Below are positions 5,634-12,806 of a DNA stretch of 19,381 bases, piece by piece. The stretch spans positions 1 through 19,381 of the forward strand of contig CAZEML010000060.1 of the NCBI GenBank assembly GCA_964513285.1. The letters run 5' to 3'. Below the pieces are notes generated by a model. The model searched no databases. It was given only the letters and a program-made list of their open reading frames with translations, and was not told the DNA's origin. The number at the start of each line of letters is the position of its first letter. Within the stretch, counting starts at the first letter, position 1. Made by a program: the position numbers and the translations under genes. This stretch comes from UBA11606 sp964513285. Its GTDB lineage: Bacteria > Actinomycetota > Acidimicrobiia > Acidimicrobiales > Aldehydirespiratoraceae.

Positions 5634-7643
5634 ATGTTCGATACGCTGAACCCCGAGCAGCAAACCGCCGTCGACCACACCGGCTCGCCGCTCCTGATCG
5701 TCGCCGGTGCCGGTACGGGCAAGACCAAGACGCTCGCCGCCCGGGTCGCCCGCATCCTCGACGACGGCGCCGACCCGAGCCGGGTGCTCCTGCTGACCTT
5801 CACCCGCCGGGCCGCAGCCGAGATGCTGCAACGGGTCGCCGCCACCGGGTCGAGCCGGGCCGCGGCGCGAGTCTGGGGTGGCACCTTCCACTCCACCGCC
5901 AACCGCATCCTGCGCAACTTCGGGCAGAACGCGGGGCTCTCACCCGATTTCACGGTGCTCGACCAAGGCGACGCCACCGACCTGATGGGGATGGTCCGCA
6001 CCGAGGAGGGGTTCGGCGAACGGGGCAAGCGCTTCCCGCGCAAGGAGACGGTCTCCAACATCTACTCCCGGATGGTGAGCACGCAGGTGAAGCTCGACGC
6101 CGTCCTCGAGCACGACTACCCGTGGTGCGCCGATCACCTCGACGACCTGAAGACGATCTTCACGGCGTACACCGCGAAGAAGCGGGCGAACAACGTCCTC
6201 GACTACGACGACATGCTGTTGTTCTGGCGGGCGCTCACGGTCAGCCCGGTCGGCGATGCGCTGCGCGACCTCTTCGACCACGTGCTGATCGACGAGTACC
6301 AGGACACCAACCCGATCCAGGCCGACATCATCCGCGGGATGTGCCGCCCCGACACCGACCTCGCGGCCGTGGGCGACGACGCCCAGGCGATCTACGGGTT
6401 CCGGGCCGCGACCGTCGAGAACATGTGGAACTTCGCCGATCACTTCCCCGGCGCCACGCGGGTCATGCTCGAACAGAACTACCGCTCGACCATGCCGATC
6501 CTCGCGGTGGCCAACGGCGTCCTCCGCCAGTCCAACGACCACTTCGCCAAGGAGCTCTGGTCGGCGCGTCCCGAGGGACTCACCCCGACCCTGCGCACCC
6601 ATCACGACGAAGGTGGTCAGTCGACGGCGGTGTGCGAAGCGATCCTCGACGCCCGCGAACGCGGCATGGACCTCCGCGATCAGGCCGTGCTGTTCCGCAA
6701 CGGCCACCACAGCGACGGCCTCGAGCTCGAACTCACCCGGCGCGACATCCCCTACGTCAAGTACGGCGGTCTCAAGTACCTCGAATCGGCCCACGTGAAG
6801 GACCTGCTCGCCCTGCTGCGGATCCTCGACAACCCCGCCGACCAGCTCGCCTGGCACCGGGTGCTGGCCACGATGGAAGGGGTCGGCCCGGCGACCGTTC
6901 GACGGCTCGAAACCGAACTCGGCGTCACCGATCAAGACGACGACGCCCTCGCCCGCTTCATCGACGGTGCCGGCAAGACCCCGAGCGCCGCCGACCAACA
7001 GGCCGCGGAGCTCCGGATCGCCCTCGCGGACTGCCTGGGCGAGCTGACGCCGTCCGAGCAGGTCGACCGGCTGAAAGCGTTCTGCTCGTTGATCTTCCCC
7101 ACCCGCTACGACAATGCCGACGCTCGCCTGGCCGACATCGACCAGCTCGCCGCCGGCGCGGCCCAGTACGCGAGCCGCAGTCGGTTCTTGACCGAACTCG
7201 TGCTCGACCCGCCGTCGAAGACGAGCGATCAGGCCGGGCCGCCCCACCTCGACGACGACTGGCTCACGCTGTCGACCATCCACTCCGCGAAGGGCCTCGA
7301 GTGGCGAGGCGTGCACCTCCTCCACGCCGCCGACGGCAACATGCCCTCGGAGATGTCGCTCGGCGACGAGGCCGGCCTCGCCGAGGAGCTTCGCCTCATG
7401 TACGTCGCCCTGACCCGCGCCAAAGACGAGCTGACGGTGCACTTCCCGCTCCGCTTCCACGTCAACCGGTACGCCAACGACGACCGCCACGTCTACGCCC
7501 AGATGAGCCGCTTCCTCGAACCGGTGCGTGAGCTGTTCGACGAACCGACGATCGATCTCGTCGAGGACGACCGCACGCTGGCGCTCAGCACGGTGGGCAT
7601 CGCCGACGAGGTCGACGCCGGCTTGGCCGCGCTCTGGGATTGA
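5634..7643 (+). CDS. UvrD/PcrA-family superfamily 1 ATP-dependent DNA helicase
   Basis: 669 residues with the full SF1A motif set: Q motif LNPEQQTAV, Walker A AGAGTGKT (24-31), Ia TFTRRAAAEM, motif II IDEYQDTN (219-226), motif III GDDAQAIYGFR (247-257), motif IV QNYRS (281-285), motif V TIHSAKGLEW (near 547) and motif VI YVALTRAKDEL (near 589). The family unwinds DNA 3' to 5' in repair and in removal of protein roadblocks. The protein is a little shorter than typical UvrD (about 720) and lacks a long C-terminal extension, so it may be a secondary paralogue; I therefore give no gene symbol. It stands alone with its own leaderless-type promoter. Confidence 0.93.
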   Translation: MFDTLNPEQQTAVDHTGSPLLIVAGAGTGKTKTLAARVARILDDGADPSRVLLLTFTRRAAAEMLQRVAATGSSRAAARVWGGTFHSTANRILRNFGQNAGLSPDFTVLDQGDATDLMGMVRTEEGFGERGKRFPRKETVSNIYSRMVSTQVKLDAVLEHDYPWCADHLDDLKTIFTAYTAKKRANNVLDYDDMLLFWRALTVSPVGDALRDLFDHVLIDEYQDTNPIQADIIRGMCRPDTDLAAVGDDAQAIYGFRAATVENMWNFADHFPGATRVMLEQNYRSTMPILAVANGVLRQSNDHFAKELWSARPEGLTPTLRTHHDEGGQSTAVCEAILDARERGMDLRDQAVLFRNGHHSDGLELELTRRDIPYVKYGGLKYLESAHVKDLLALLRILDNPADQLAWHRVLATMEGVGPATVRRLETELGVTDQDDDALARFIDGAGKTPSAADQQAAELRIALADCLGELTPSEQVDRLKAFCSLIFPTRYDNADARLADIDQLAAGAAQYASRSRFLTELVLDPPSKTSDQAGPPHLDDDWLTLSTIHSAKGLEWRGVHLLHAADGNMPSEMSLGDEAGLAEELRLMYVALTRAKDELTVHFPLRFHVNRYANDDRHVYAQMSRFLEPVRELFDEPTIDLVEDDRTLALSTVGIADEVDAGLAALWD

Positions 7644-7664
7644 GCCGAGCACACGACGGCTGGC

Positions 7665-7670
7665 TACGGT
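7665..7670 (+). promoter_or_regulatory. -10 box (TACGGT) for leaderless SRPBCC gene start
   Basis: TACGGT ends 7 nt before the ATG at 7678. A TTGAGC sequence at 7640-7645 could be a -35 element, with a rather long 19-base spacer. Confidence 0.5.
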
Positions 7671-7677
7671 CGGCGCC

Positions 7678-8154
7678 ATGGCCTACATCAAGACCGCGTC
7701 CGTGAGCCGCGACATCGCAGCCGACCCGATGACCGTCTGGTCGGCGGTGGCTGACATCACCCGCATGGGCGAATGGTCGCCAGAGGTCGAGTCGTGCACG
7801 TGGCAGGAAGGCCATGGCGAGCCGGTAGTCGGCGCCCGCTTCGACGGCCACAACCGCAACGACGACAACGGGAAAGAATGGGACACCCACGCGGAGATCT
7901 CCGCCGCCGAGCCCGGCGTGAGCTTCCACTTCAAGGCGCTGTTCGGCGACCGCGACTACCACTTCGCCAACTGGCACTACGACTTCGAGGCGATCGAGGG
8001 CGGCACTCGGGTCACCGAGAGCTGGGAGGATCTGCGGCCCGATGAGATCATCGCCGGCTCGAGCGGGATGTCCGGAGTCGAGGATCGCGCCACCCACAAC
8101 ACCGCAGGGATGGAAGAAACGCTCCGCCGTATCGCCGCCGCCGTCGAGAGCTGA
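7678..8154 (+). CDS. SRPBCC (START/polyketide cyclase-like) family protein
   Basis: 158 residues. It has the typical N-terminal pattern of the SRPBCC helix-grip fold: a strand (ASVSRDIAADP), then MTVWSAVADITRMGEWSPEV. It continues through strands carrying GARFDGHNRN and FHFKALFGD to a C-terminal helix (TAGMEETLRRIAAAV). Members bind small hydrophobic ligands; the ligand here cannot be told. The ATG at 7678 is chosen because homology starts there and a -10 box precedes it. It ends 6 bases from the convergent SDR gene. Confidence 0.85.
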   Translation: MAYIKTASVSRDIAADPMTVWSAVADITRMGEWSPEVESCTWQEGHGEPVVGARFDGHNRNDDNGKEWDTHAEISAAEPGVSFHFKALFGDRDYHFANWHYDFEAIEGGTRVTESWEDLRPDEIIAGSSGMSGVEDRATHNTAGMEETLRRIAAAVES

Positions 8155-8160
8155 TCTCCG

Positions 8161-8895
8161 CTACAGGACGAGCGTCGTGCCGCCGTCGACCTTCAGGATC
8201 GTGCCGCTCATGTAGGTGTTGGTGACGCACGCCATGACCGCCTGGGCGCAGTCCTCGGGGGTCGCCGACCGGCCGGAGGGCGCGATCGCCGAGATGCCGG
8301 CGTGGAGATCACCCCACTCAGAGGTCCACGGTGTCGCGACCAGTCCGGGGGCGACGGCGTTGCAGCGCACCGGACCGTGGAACTTGGCAAGGTCTTCGGT
8401 GAGCGAGTTCAGCGCCGCCTTGGCCATGCCGTAGGCGAGCGACGACCCCATGGGGCGCAGCCCGGCAATCGACGTGACGTTGACGATGTTGCCCTCGGTC
8501 TCCTTGAGGTGCGGCATCGCCGCCTTGCACATCCACCACGTGCCATAGACGTTGACCTCGATCGTCTTGAACAAGATCTCGTTGGTGAGCGCGGCGTGAT
8601 CGGTGTGGTCGACGCGGGTCGTCCAACCCGCGTTGTTGACGAGGATGTCGAGCCGGCCGAACCGTTCGATGGTGCCCGCGATCAACGCTTGGCACTGGGA
8701 CTCGTCACTGATGTCGGCCTGGATGTAGTGGCCGTCGGTCGGCAATGCCTCCACGACTGCCATCCCTGCGTCGACCGAAGACGACGAGTTCACGACCACG
8801 TGCGCACCCTCAGCGGCGAGGGCATGCGCACTCGCTTCTCCAATGCCGCTCGACGAACCCGTGACCAGCGCGACCTTGCCGTCCAATGACCCCAT
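8161..8895 (-). CDS. Short-chain dehydrogenase/reductase
   Basis: 244 residues, a classical SDR: cofactor motif TGSSSGIG (12-19), NNAG (87-90), catalytic Ser142, and Tyr155-X3-Lys159 (YGMAK), ending in DGGTTLVL. It is an NAD(P)-dependent oxidoreductase of unknown substrate. The ATG at 8895 is chosen because AGGAGA lies 9 nt upstream on the minus strand; a GTG at 8913 is possible but would include that ribosome site. It is one of the few genes here with a clear ribosome site and a leader. Confidence 0.92.
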   Translation of the reverse strand: MGSLDGKVALVTGSSSGIGEASAHALAAEGAHVVVNSSSSVDAGMAVVEALPTDGHYIQADISDESQCQALIAGTIERFGRLDILVNNAGWTTRVDHTDHAALTNEILFKTIEVNVYGTWWMCKAAMPHLKETEGNIVNVTSIAGLRPMGSSLAYGMAKAALNSLTEDLAKFHGPVRCNAVAPGLVATPWTSEWGDLHAGISAIAPSGRSATPEDCAQAVMACVTNTYMSGTILKVDGGTTLVL

Positions 8896-8904
8896 GTGCC
8901 CCGT

Positions 8905-8910
8905 TCTCCT
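8905..8910 (-). promoter_or_regulatory. Ribosome binding site AGGAGA of the SDR gene
   Basis: AGGAGA on the minus strand lies 9 nt before the ATG at 8895 and decides this start over the in-frame GTG at 8913. Confidence 0.6.
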
Positions 8911-8928
8911 CACTCGATGAACGCCGAG

Positions 8929-8958
8929 AACCTACACGCCCGAGAAATCTCGGATTTC
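8929..8958 (-). promoter_or_regulatory. Candidate SDR promoter with overlapping palindromes (operator-like)
   Basis: On the minus strand TAGGTT (8929-8934) fits TANNNT. Just upstream are two overlapping perfect dyads: CCGAGA-AA-TCTCGG (8940-8953) and GAAATC-TCG-GATTTC (8944-8958). They cover the expected -35 region, a usual place for a repressor to bind. The regulator is unknown. Confidence 0.4.
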
Positions 8959-8969
8959 TTCCGCGAAGC

Positions 8970-8996
8970 TGTCGATCGACGTCGACGCCGTTCGTC
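8970..8996 (+). promoter_or_regulatory. Candidate ECF42 autoregulatory promoter, TGTCGA-N17-CGTC
   Basis: TGTCGA (8970-8975) is followed after 17 bases by CGTC (8993-8996). As I recall it, the published ECF42 consensus in Streptomyces venezuelae is TGTCGA at -35 and CG(A/T)C at -10. Transcription would start near 9003 and give a leader of about 43 nt with the GGAGG site before the YCII gene. Confidence 0.55.
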
Positions 8997-9032
8997 GTCT
9001 CCGTGAAAGCACACCTCACCAACCACATCCAC

Positions 9033-9037
9033 GGAGG
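9033..9037 (+). promoter_or_regulatory. Ribosome binding site GGAGG of the YCII gene
   Basis: GGAGG lies 8 nt before the ATG at 9046. Confidence 0.65.
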
Positions 9038-9045
9038 AACCAACC

Positions 9046-9405
9046 ATGAAGTACGCATGCCTGATCTACGCCGACGAGGGCGACAAGGGCGCCAGCCCCG
9101 ACCCGGGTGATCCCGGGTTCGAAGAGATGATGGGCGGCTACATGGCGTTCAGCGCCGCCGTCGAGGAAGCCGGCGTGTTCGTTTCGGGCGAACCGCTCGA
9201 ACCGACCTCGACGGCCACCTCGGTCCGGCTCCGTGATGGCGAGATCCTCACCACCGACGGCCCGTTCGCCGAGACCAAGGAGCAGATCGGCGGCTTCTAC
9301 ATCCTCGAGTGCGAGACCCTCGACGACGCGATCAAGTGGGCCGCTCAGATCCCCCACGCGGCGACGGGCACCGTCGAGGTCCGGCCGGTCCCCAACTTCG
9401 AGTGA
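9046..9405 (+). CDS. YCII-related (DGPF-domain) protein, ECF42 partner
   Basis: 119 residues. It begins MKYACLIYADE and contains the hallmark TTDGPFAETKEQIGGFYILE, the DGPF signature of the YCII-related family. Such proteins are very often encoded next to ECF42-type sigma factors. Here the sigma gene starts 10 bases after this stop. The biochemical role of DGPF proteins is not established. A strong GGAGG site precedes the start, and an ECF42-like promoter lies further upstream, so this gene is probably first in a self-regulated two-gene operon. Confidence 0.93.
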   Translation: MKYACLIYADEGDKGASPDPGDPGFEEMMGGYMAFSAAVEEAGVFVSGEPLEPTSTATSVRLRDGEILTTDGPFAETKEQIGGFYILECETLDDAIKWAAQIPHAATGTVEVRPVPNFE

Positions 9406-9415
9406 CGGCTGCGCC

Positions 9416-10675
9416 GTGGCCATCCCGATCCACGACACGATCACCCGCGTCGTGCGTGACGAATGGCCACGGCTCATGGCCACGCTGTACCGCGACCTCG
9501 GCGACCTCGACGCCGCCGAGGACGCCGCGCAGGAGGCGGCCGAGATCGCGCTGACGCGCTGGCTCGACGACGGCATTCCCGATCGGCCCGGCGCGTGGAT
9601 CACGACCGTCGCCCGCCGCCGGGCGGTCGACCGGATCCGCCGGGAACGAACCGGGCGCGACAAGTCCGAACTCCTCGCCCGGCTCGAGGGCGACGATCTC
9701 CTCGAATCCCCCGACCCCACCGAGGGCCTCGACGACTCGGCGCTGCAGGACGAACAGCTCCGACTGTTCTTCGGTTGCTGTCACCCGGCGCTGAACGTCG
9801 AGGCTCAGGTCGCCCTCACGCTCCGGAGCTTGGGCGGCCTCACGACCGCCGAGATCGCGCGCGCCTTCCTGGTGCCGGAAGCGACGATGGCGCAGCGACT
9901 CGTGCGCGCCAAGCGCAAGATCGCCGCCGCGGCGATCCCGTTCCGGATCCCCGACGACGCCGAGCTCCTGGGCCGCCTCGGTGCCGTGCACCATGTCCTG
10001 TACCTCGCCTTCAACGAGGGCGCGTACGGCTCTTCCGACGACGGCCCGATCCGGCTCGACCTGTGCGGCGAGGCGATCCGACTCGCTCGACTGCTCGTCG
10101 CGTTGGTGCCCGACGACGCCGAGACCCAAGGCCTCCTCGCCCTCTGCCTCGCGATCGACGCCCGTCGGGACGCCCGAGTCGATGACGACGGCGAACTGAT
10201 CCTGCTCGAGGACCAGGACCGCACCCGCTGGCGTCACGACGCGATCGCCGAAGCGGGCGTGCTCGTCGAGTCCGCCCTCCGGCTCGGGCGTCCGGGACCA
10301 TTCCAGATCGAAGCGGCCATCCAGACCCTGCACGGCGAGGCCGAGTCCGCGGAGGCGACCGACTGGGCGCAGATCGTCGCGCTCTACGACACGCTCCGCC
10401 ACCTGCGCGGTGGGCCCGTCGTGGAGCTGAACCGTGCCGTAGCGGTCGCCATGGCCAACGGGCCCGATGCCGGCCTCCGCCTGCTCGACGACCCGACCAT
10501 GTCCGAGGCCCTCGGCGAGTACCACTACTTCCACGCAGCACGGGCCGAACTTCTGAGCCGCTCCGGCGCTGACCCAGCCGAGATCGCAGCCTCGCTCGAC
10601 CGGGCACTCGCCCTGGTCACCGACCCGGCGGAGCGGCGTCTCCTCGAACGCCGGCGGCAGCTAGTCGAGCGGTGA
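9416..10675 (+). CDS. ECF42-type RNA polymerase sigma factor with C-terminal TPR-like extension
   Basis: 419 residues from the GTG at 9416. It has sigma region 2 (RDLGDLDAAEDAAQEAAEIA, then GAWITTVARRRAVDRIRRER), region 4 (LTLRSLGGLTTAEIARAFLV, then ATMAQRLVRAKRKI), and a long C-terminal helical domain with the ECF42 signatures FFGCCHPAL, YLAFNEGAY and LEDQDRTRW. The group has no classical anti-sigma factor; its activity depends on the C-terminal extension. The GTG lies 10 bases after the YCII stop and gives the normal family length. The next in-frame ATG (9476) would remove part of region 2. The last 15 bases overlap the 3' end of the convergent GH3 gene. Confidence 0.93.
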   Translation: MAIPIHDTITRVVRDEWPRLMATLYRDLGDLDAAEDAAQEAAEIALTRWLDDGIPDRPGAWITTVARRRAVDRIRRERTGRDKSELLARLEGDDLLESPDPTEGLDDSALQDEQLRLFFGCCHPALNVEAQVALTLRSLGGLTTAEIARAFLVPEATMAQRLVRAKRKIAAAAIPFRIPDDAELLGRLGAVHHVLYLAFNEGAYGSSDDGPIRLDLCGEAIRLARLLVALVPDDAETQGLLALCLAIDARRDARVDDDGELILLEDQDRTRWRHDAIAEAGVLVESALRLGRPGPFQIEAAIQTLHGEAESAEATDWAQIVALYDTLRHLRGGPVVELNRAVAVAMANGPDAGLRLLDDPTMSEALGEYHYFHAARAELLSRSGADPAEIAASLDRALALVTDPAERRLLERRRQLVER

Positions 10676-11971
10676 GCAGAGCGGTCCGCGGAACCACTCG
10701 GGGTCGACCTCGGGAAGGAGTCCGATGCGACCCTTGAGCTCGAGGACCCGCATTGCGCTGTCGCGAGCCTGCTGGGCGAACTCGGGATCAGCCGCCATCC
10801 GGGCCTCGATGGCATCGACGACCGAGGCGGCGTCGTCGGTGGCGACGTACAGCGCCAGATCGGCACCTGCCGCGATCGCGGTCACGCCTCGATCAGCCGG
10901 CGCGAGATCGTCAACACCGCGCATCGAGTGGAGGTCGTCGGTGATCACGACCCCTCCGTACTTGAGCGCGTCTCGAAGCCACCCGGTCGTGATCTCCCTC
11001 GACAGGGTGGCCGGAAGTCCGCCGTCGACACCGTCGTACCGGATGTGTCCGGTCATGACCATCGGCGATGGCGCACCGATGTAGGGAAGCGCGCCGAACT
11101 CGGCCCACGTCTCGAAGTCGTTCACCGAGAAGGAGTCCTCGGCGTGAGGGTCCTCGACGGTCGAGCCCTGGTTGGGGAAGTGCTTGAGCGTCGGAACCAC
11201 GCCCGCCCGGCAGTGCCCGTCGAGCAACGTGAACGCGATGTCGCGGACGACCCCTGGGTCGCCTCCGAACGATCGGCCCTCGCGGTCCATGTAGAAACCA
11301 TCGCCGGCGTCGACATCGGCAATGACCCCGAGGTTGACGTGCACGCCCGCATCGGCGAGTTGGGAGGCGAACATCTCGGCCGCGGGAGCGAGGCCTTCAC
11401 TCGTCGTTGCGGGATCGAGCACGTGGTTGGCTTCGAGGGTCGCCGGCGTCGGGAGCGGGTCGACCGGCACCTTCAGGACGCGGGTGCCAGGCTCCGCGTC
11501 GGTCGTGATGAACGGCGGCGCGGCACAGTCCGCACCGGCCTCACTCACCTCCCCGATCGCCTCGGTCGCCGCCTCGAGAGACGCAGCGGGGAACCAGTTG
11601 CCGACGTTCTTGGTGACGAACACGCCGCCGATGCAGGGATCACCGAGCGCGTCACCGATCGAGGTCGCCGGGCCGGGACCCGCCGCACCGAAGACGACGA
11701 GCTGCTTGGCGATGTCGCGATCGCTCATCGCACCCAGGAGCGCGTCCAGGGCGACGACCTCGGGCGGGAGCGTCGTCGTGGTGGTCGTGATGATCGTCGT
11801 CGTCGAGGTGGTGCTGGTCGTCGACGTCGTGCTGCTGCTCGTGGTGGTCGTCGTCGGAGCGACCTCGGGGTCGCCATCCCCGGACCCCGAGCCCACCAGA
11901 ACCCCGATCACCACGAGCACGGCGAGCGCGCCCAGAAGTGCAGACCGAACTCGACGAGACATCGGGCCCAT
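10661..11971 (-). CDS. Glycoside hydrolase family 3 (NagZ-like beta-N-acetylhexosaminidase), membrane-anchored with Thr-rich linker
   Basis: 436 residues. An N-terminal hydrophobic helix (about 10-28, no lipobox Cys) is followed by a Ser/Thr linker (40-68) and a GH3 catalytic domain. Visible motifs are DAEPGTRV (158-165, the D-E-G-RV substrate loop), KHFPNQG (263-269), the acid/base dyad Asp274-Pro-His276 (EDPH), TGHIRYD, and ITDDLHSM (343-350) with nucleophile Asp345. NagZ-type enzymes release GlcNAc from peptidoglycan fragments or other glycans. Here the enzyme should act outside the cell, held through a flexible linker. The usual KHFPG is KHFPN. A second in-frame ATG at 11962 is an alternative start. 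No clear ribosome site was seen; GACGGT 6 nt upstream is a weak -10 for a leaderless start. Confidence 0.9.
   Translation of the reverse strand: MGPMSRRVRSALLGALAVLVVIGVLVGSGSGDGDPEVAPTTTTTSSSTTSTTSTTSTTTIITTTTTTLPPEVVALDALLGAMSDRDIAKQLVVFGAAGPGPATSIGDALGDPCIGGVFVTKNVGNWFPAASLEAATEAIGEVSEAGADCAAPPFITTDAEPGTRVLKVPVDPLPTPATLEANHVLDPATTSEGLAPAAEMFASQLADAGVHVNLGVIADVDAGDGFYMDREGRSFGGDPGVVRDIAFTLLDGHCRAGVVPTLKHFPNQGSTVEDPHAEDSFSVNDFETWAEFGALPYIGAPSPMVMTGHIRYDGVDGGLPATLSREITTGWLRDALKYGGVVITDDLHSMRGVDDLAPADRGVTAIAAGADLALYVATDDAASVVDAIEARMAADPEFAQQARDSAMRVLELKGRIGLLPEVDPEWFRGPLCSPLD
11766..11852 (-). repeat. Thr/Ser codon repeat (surface linker) in the GH3 gene
   Basis: A low-complexity run, GTC/GTG-rich on the plus strand, encodes reiterated Thr with a few Ser and Ile on the minus strand. 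It is the same kind of linker as in the two Ig-domain genes at the left end. Confidence 0.7.
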
Positions 11972-12017
11972 GCTGCCACCGTCGCGTTCGCCTTCGGCGC
12001 TCGGGCGGCCGTCCTTC

Positions 12018-12023
12018 TACGAT
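12018..12023 (+). promoter_or_regulatory. -10 box (TACGAT) for leaderless yceH start
   Basis: TACGAT ends 6 nt before the GTG at 12030. It supports GTG as the start of a leaderless message. Confidence 0.5.
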
Positions 12024-12029
12024 CGGCAG

Positions 12030-12707
12030 GTGGACACGCACGAACAGCTCTCGCCGATCGAAGCCCGAGTCCTGGGTGCGTTGATCGAGAAAGCCGGCAC
12101 GACACCCGACAACTATCCGCTCAGTACCAATGCGCTCGTCGCCGCGTGCAACCAGTCGACCAACCGCGACCCCGTCGTCGACTACTCCGAACGGGAGGTC
12201 GATCAGGTGATGATGGAGCTGCGCCAGCGCGGGTTCGCTCGGACGCTGAGCGGCACCGGCCATCGGGTGCCCAAGCACCGGCACGTGGTCGATGAGGCGC
12301 TCGGGCTCGACGGCGAAGCACTCGCGGTGCTCGCCGTGCTCCTGCTGCGAGGGCCACAGACCCGCAACGAGATCACCACCCGCACCGAACGCTACGACGG
12401 CGGCCCCGAGGGCGACGCAGCACGCGTCGACGCCGCTCTCGATCGGCTCGCGGCCCGGCCCGAGCCGTTGATCGTGCGCCTCGAACGCCGCCCCGGCGAA
12501 CGCGAGCCGAGGGTCGACCAGCTGTGGGCGCAGAGCGAGGTGGGACTACCAGCGGCCGCCGCGCCGGCTGAGACGAGCATCGCCCCGCCGGTGACGGCAC
12601 CGGAGCCCGTGGCCGGAACCGACCGCCTCACCGAACTCGAGTCGCAGATCGCTGCGTTGACGGCACGCATCGGCCGCCTGGAGACCGAACTCGGTCTCGA
12701 CGACTGA
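12030..12707 (+). CDS. yceH: YceH family protein (DUF480)
   Basis: 225 residues from the GTG at 12030. It carries the highly conserved DUF480 pattern: SPIEARVLGALIEKAGTTPD, YPLSTNALVAACNQSTNRDP, then a second winged-helix half with LRGPQTRNEI. The protein has two winged-helix domains and unknown biochemical role. After the conserved part come an Ala/Pro linker (about 172-197) and a C-terminal coiled-coil-like segment (DRLTELESQIAALTARIGRL). The start is supported by homology (residue 7 onward) and by the -10 box 6 nt upstream. Confidence 0.9.
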   Translation: MDTHEQLSPIEARVLGALIEKAGTTPDNYPLSTNALVAACNQSTNRDPVVDYSEREVDQVMMELRQRGFARTLSGTGHRVPKHRHVVDEALGLDGEALAVLAVLLLRGPQTRNEITTRTERYDGGPEGDAARVDAALDRLAARPEPLIVRLERRPGEREPRVDQLWAQSEVGLPAAAAPAETSIAPPVTAPEPVAGTDRLTELESQIAALTARIGRLETELGLDD

Positions 12708-12793
12708 CCGATGGAACCCGGAAATTAGCCACCGGCCAGACATATTCGGTGAAAAGTATCTATTTCTGAGTGGTGTGGTCGGTTATTGCTGGT

Positions 12794-12799
12794 TAGCGT
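12794..12799 (+). promoter_or_regulatory. -10 box (TAGCGT) for leaderless metY start
   Basis: TAGCGT ends 7 nt before the ATG at 12807. The upstream 12708-12793 stretch is unusually AT-rich for this window. I see no riboswitch-like structure there. Confidence 0.5.
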
Positions 12800-12806
12800 T
12801 CGGACC

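Noticed and set aside
5940..7679. A 579-residue minus-strand open frame opposite the helicase
   Set aside because: The plus strand carries all SF1 helicase motifs in order. The antisense translation has no recognisable domain.
12708..12806. Possible SAM-type riboswitch before metY
   Set aside because: The gap is under 100 bases, the -10 box lies 7 nt from the start codon so there would be no leader, and I could not find paired stems of a SAM aptamer.
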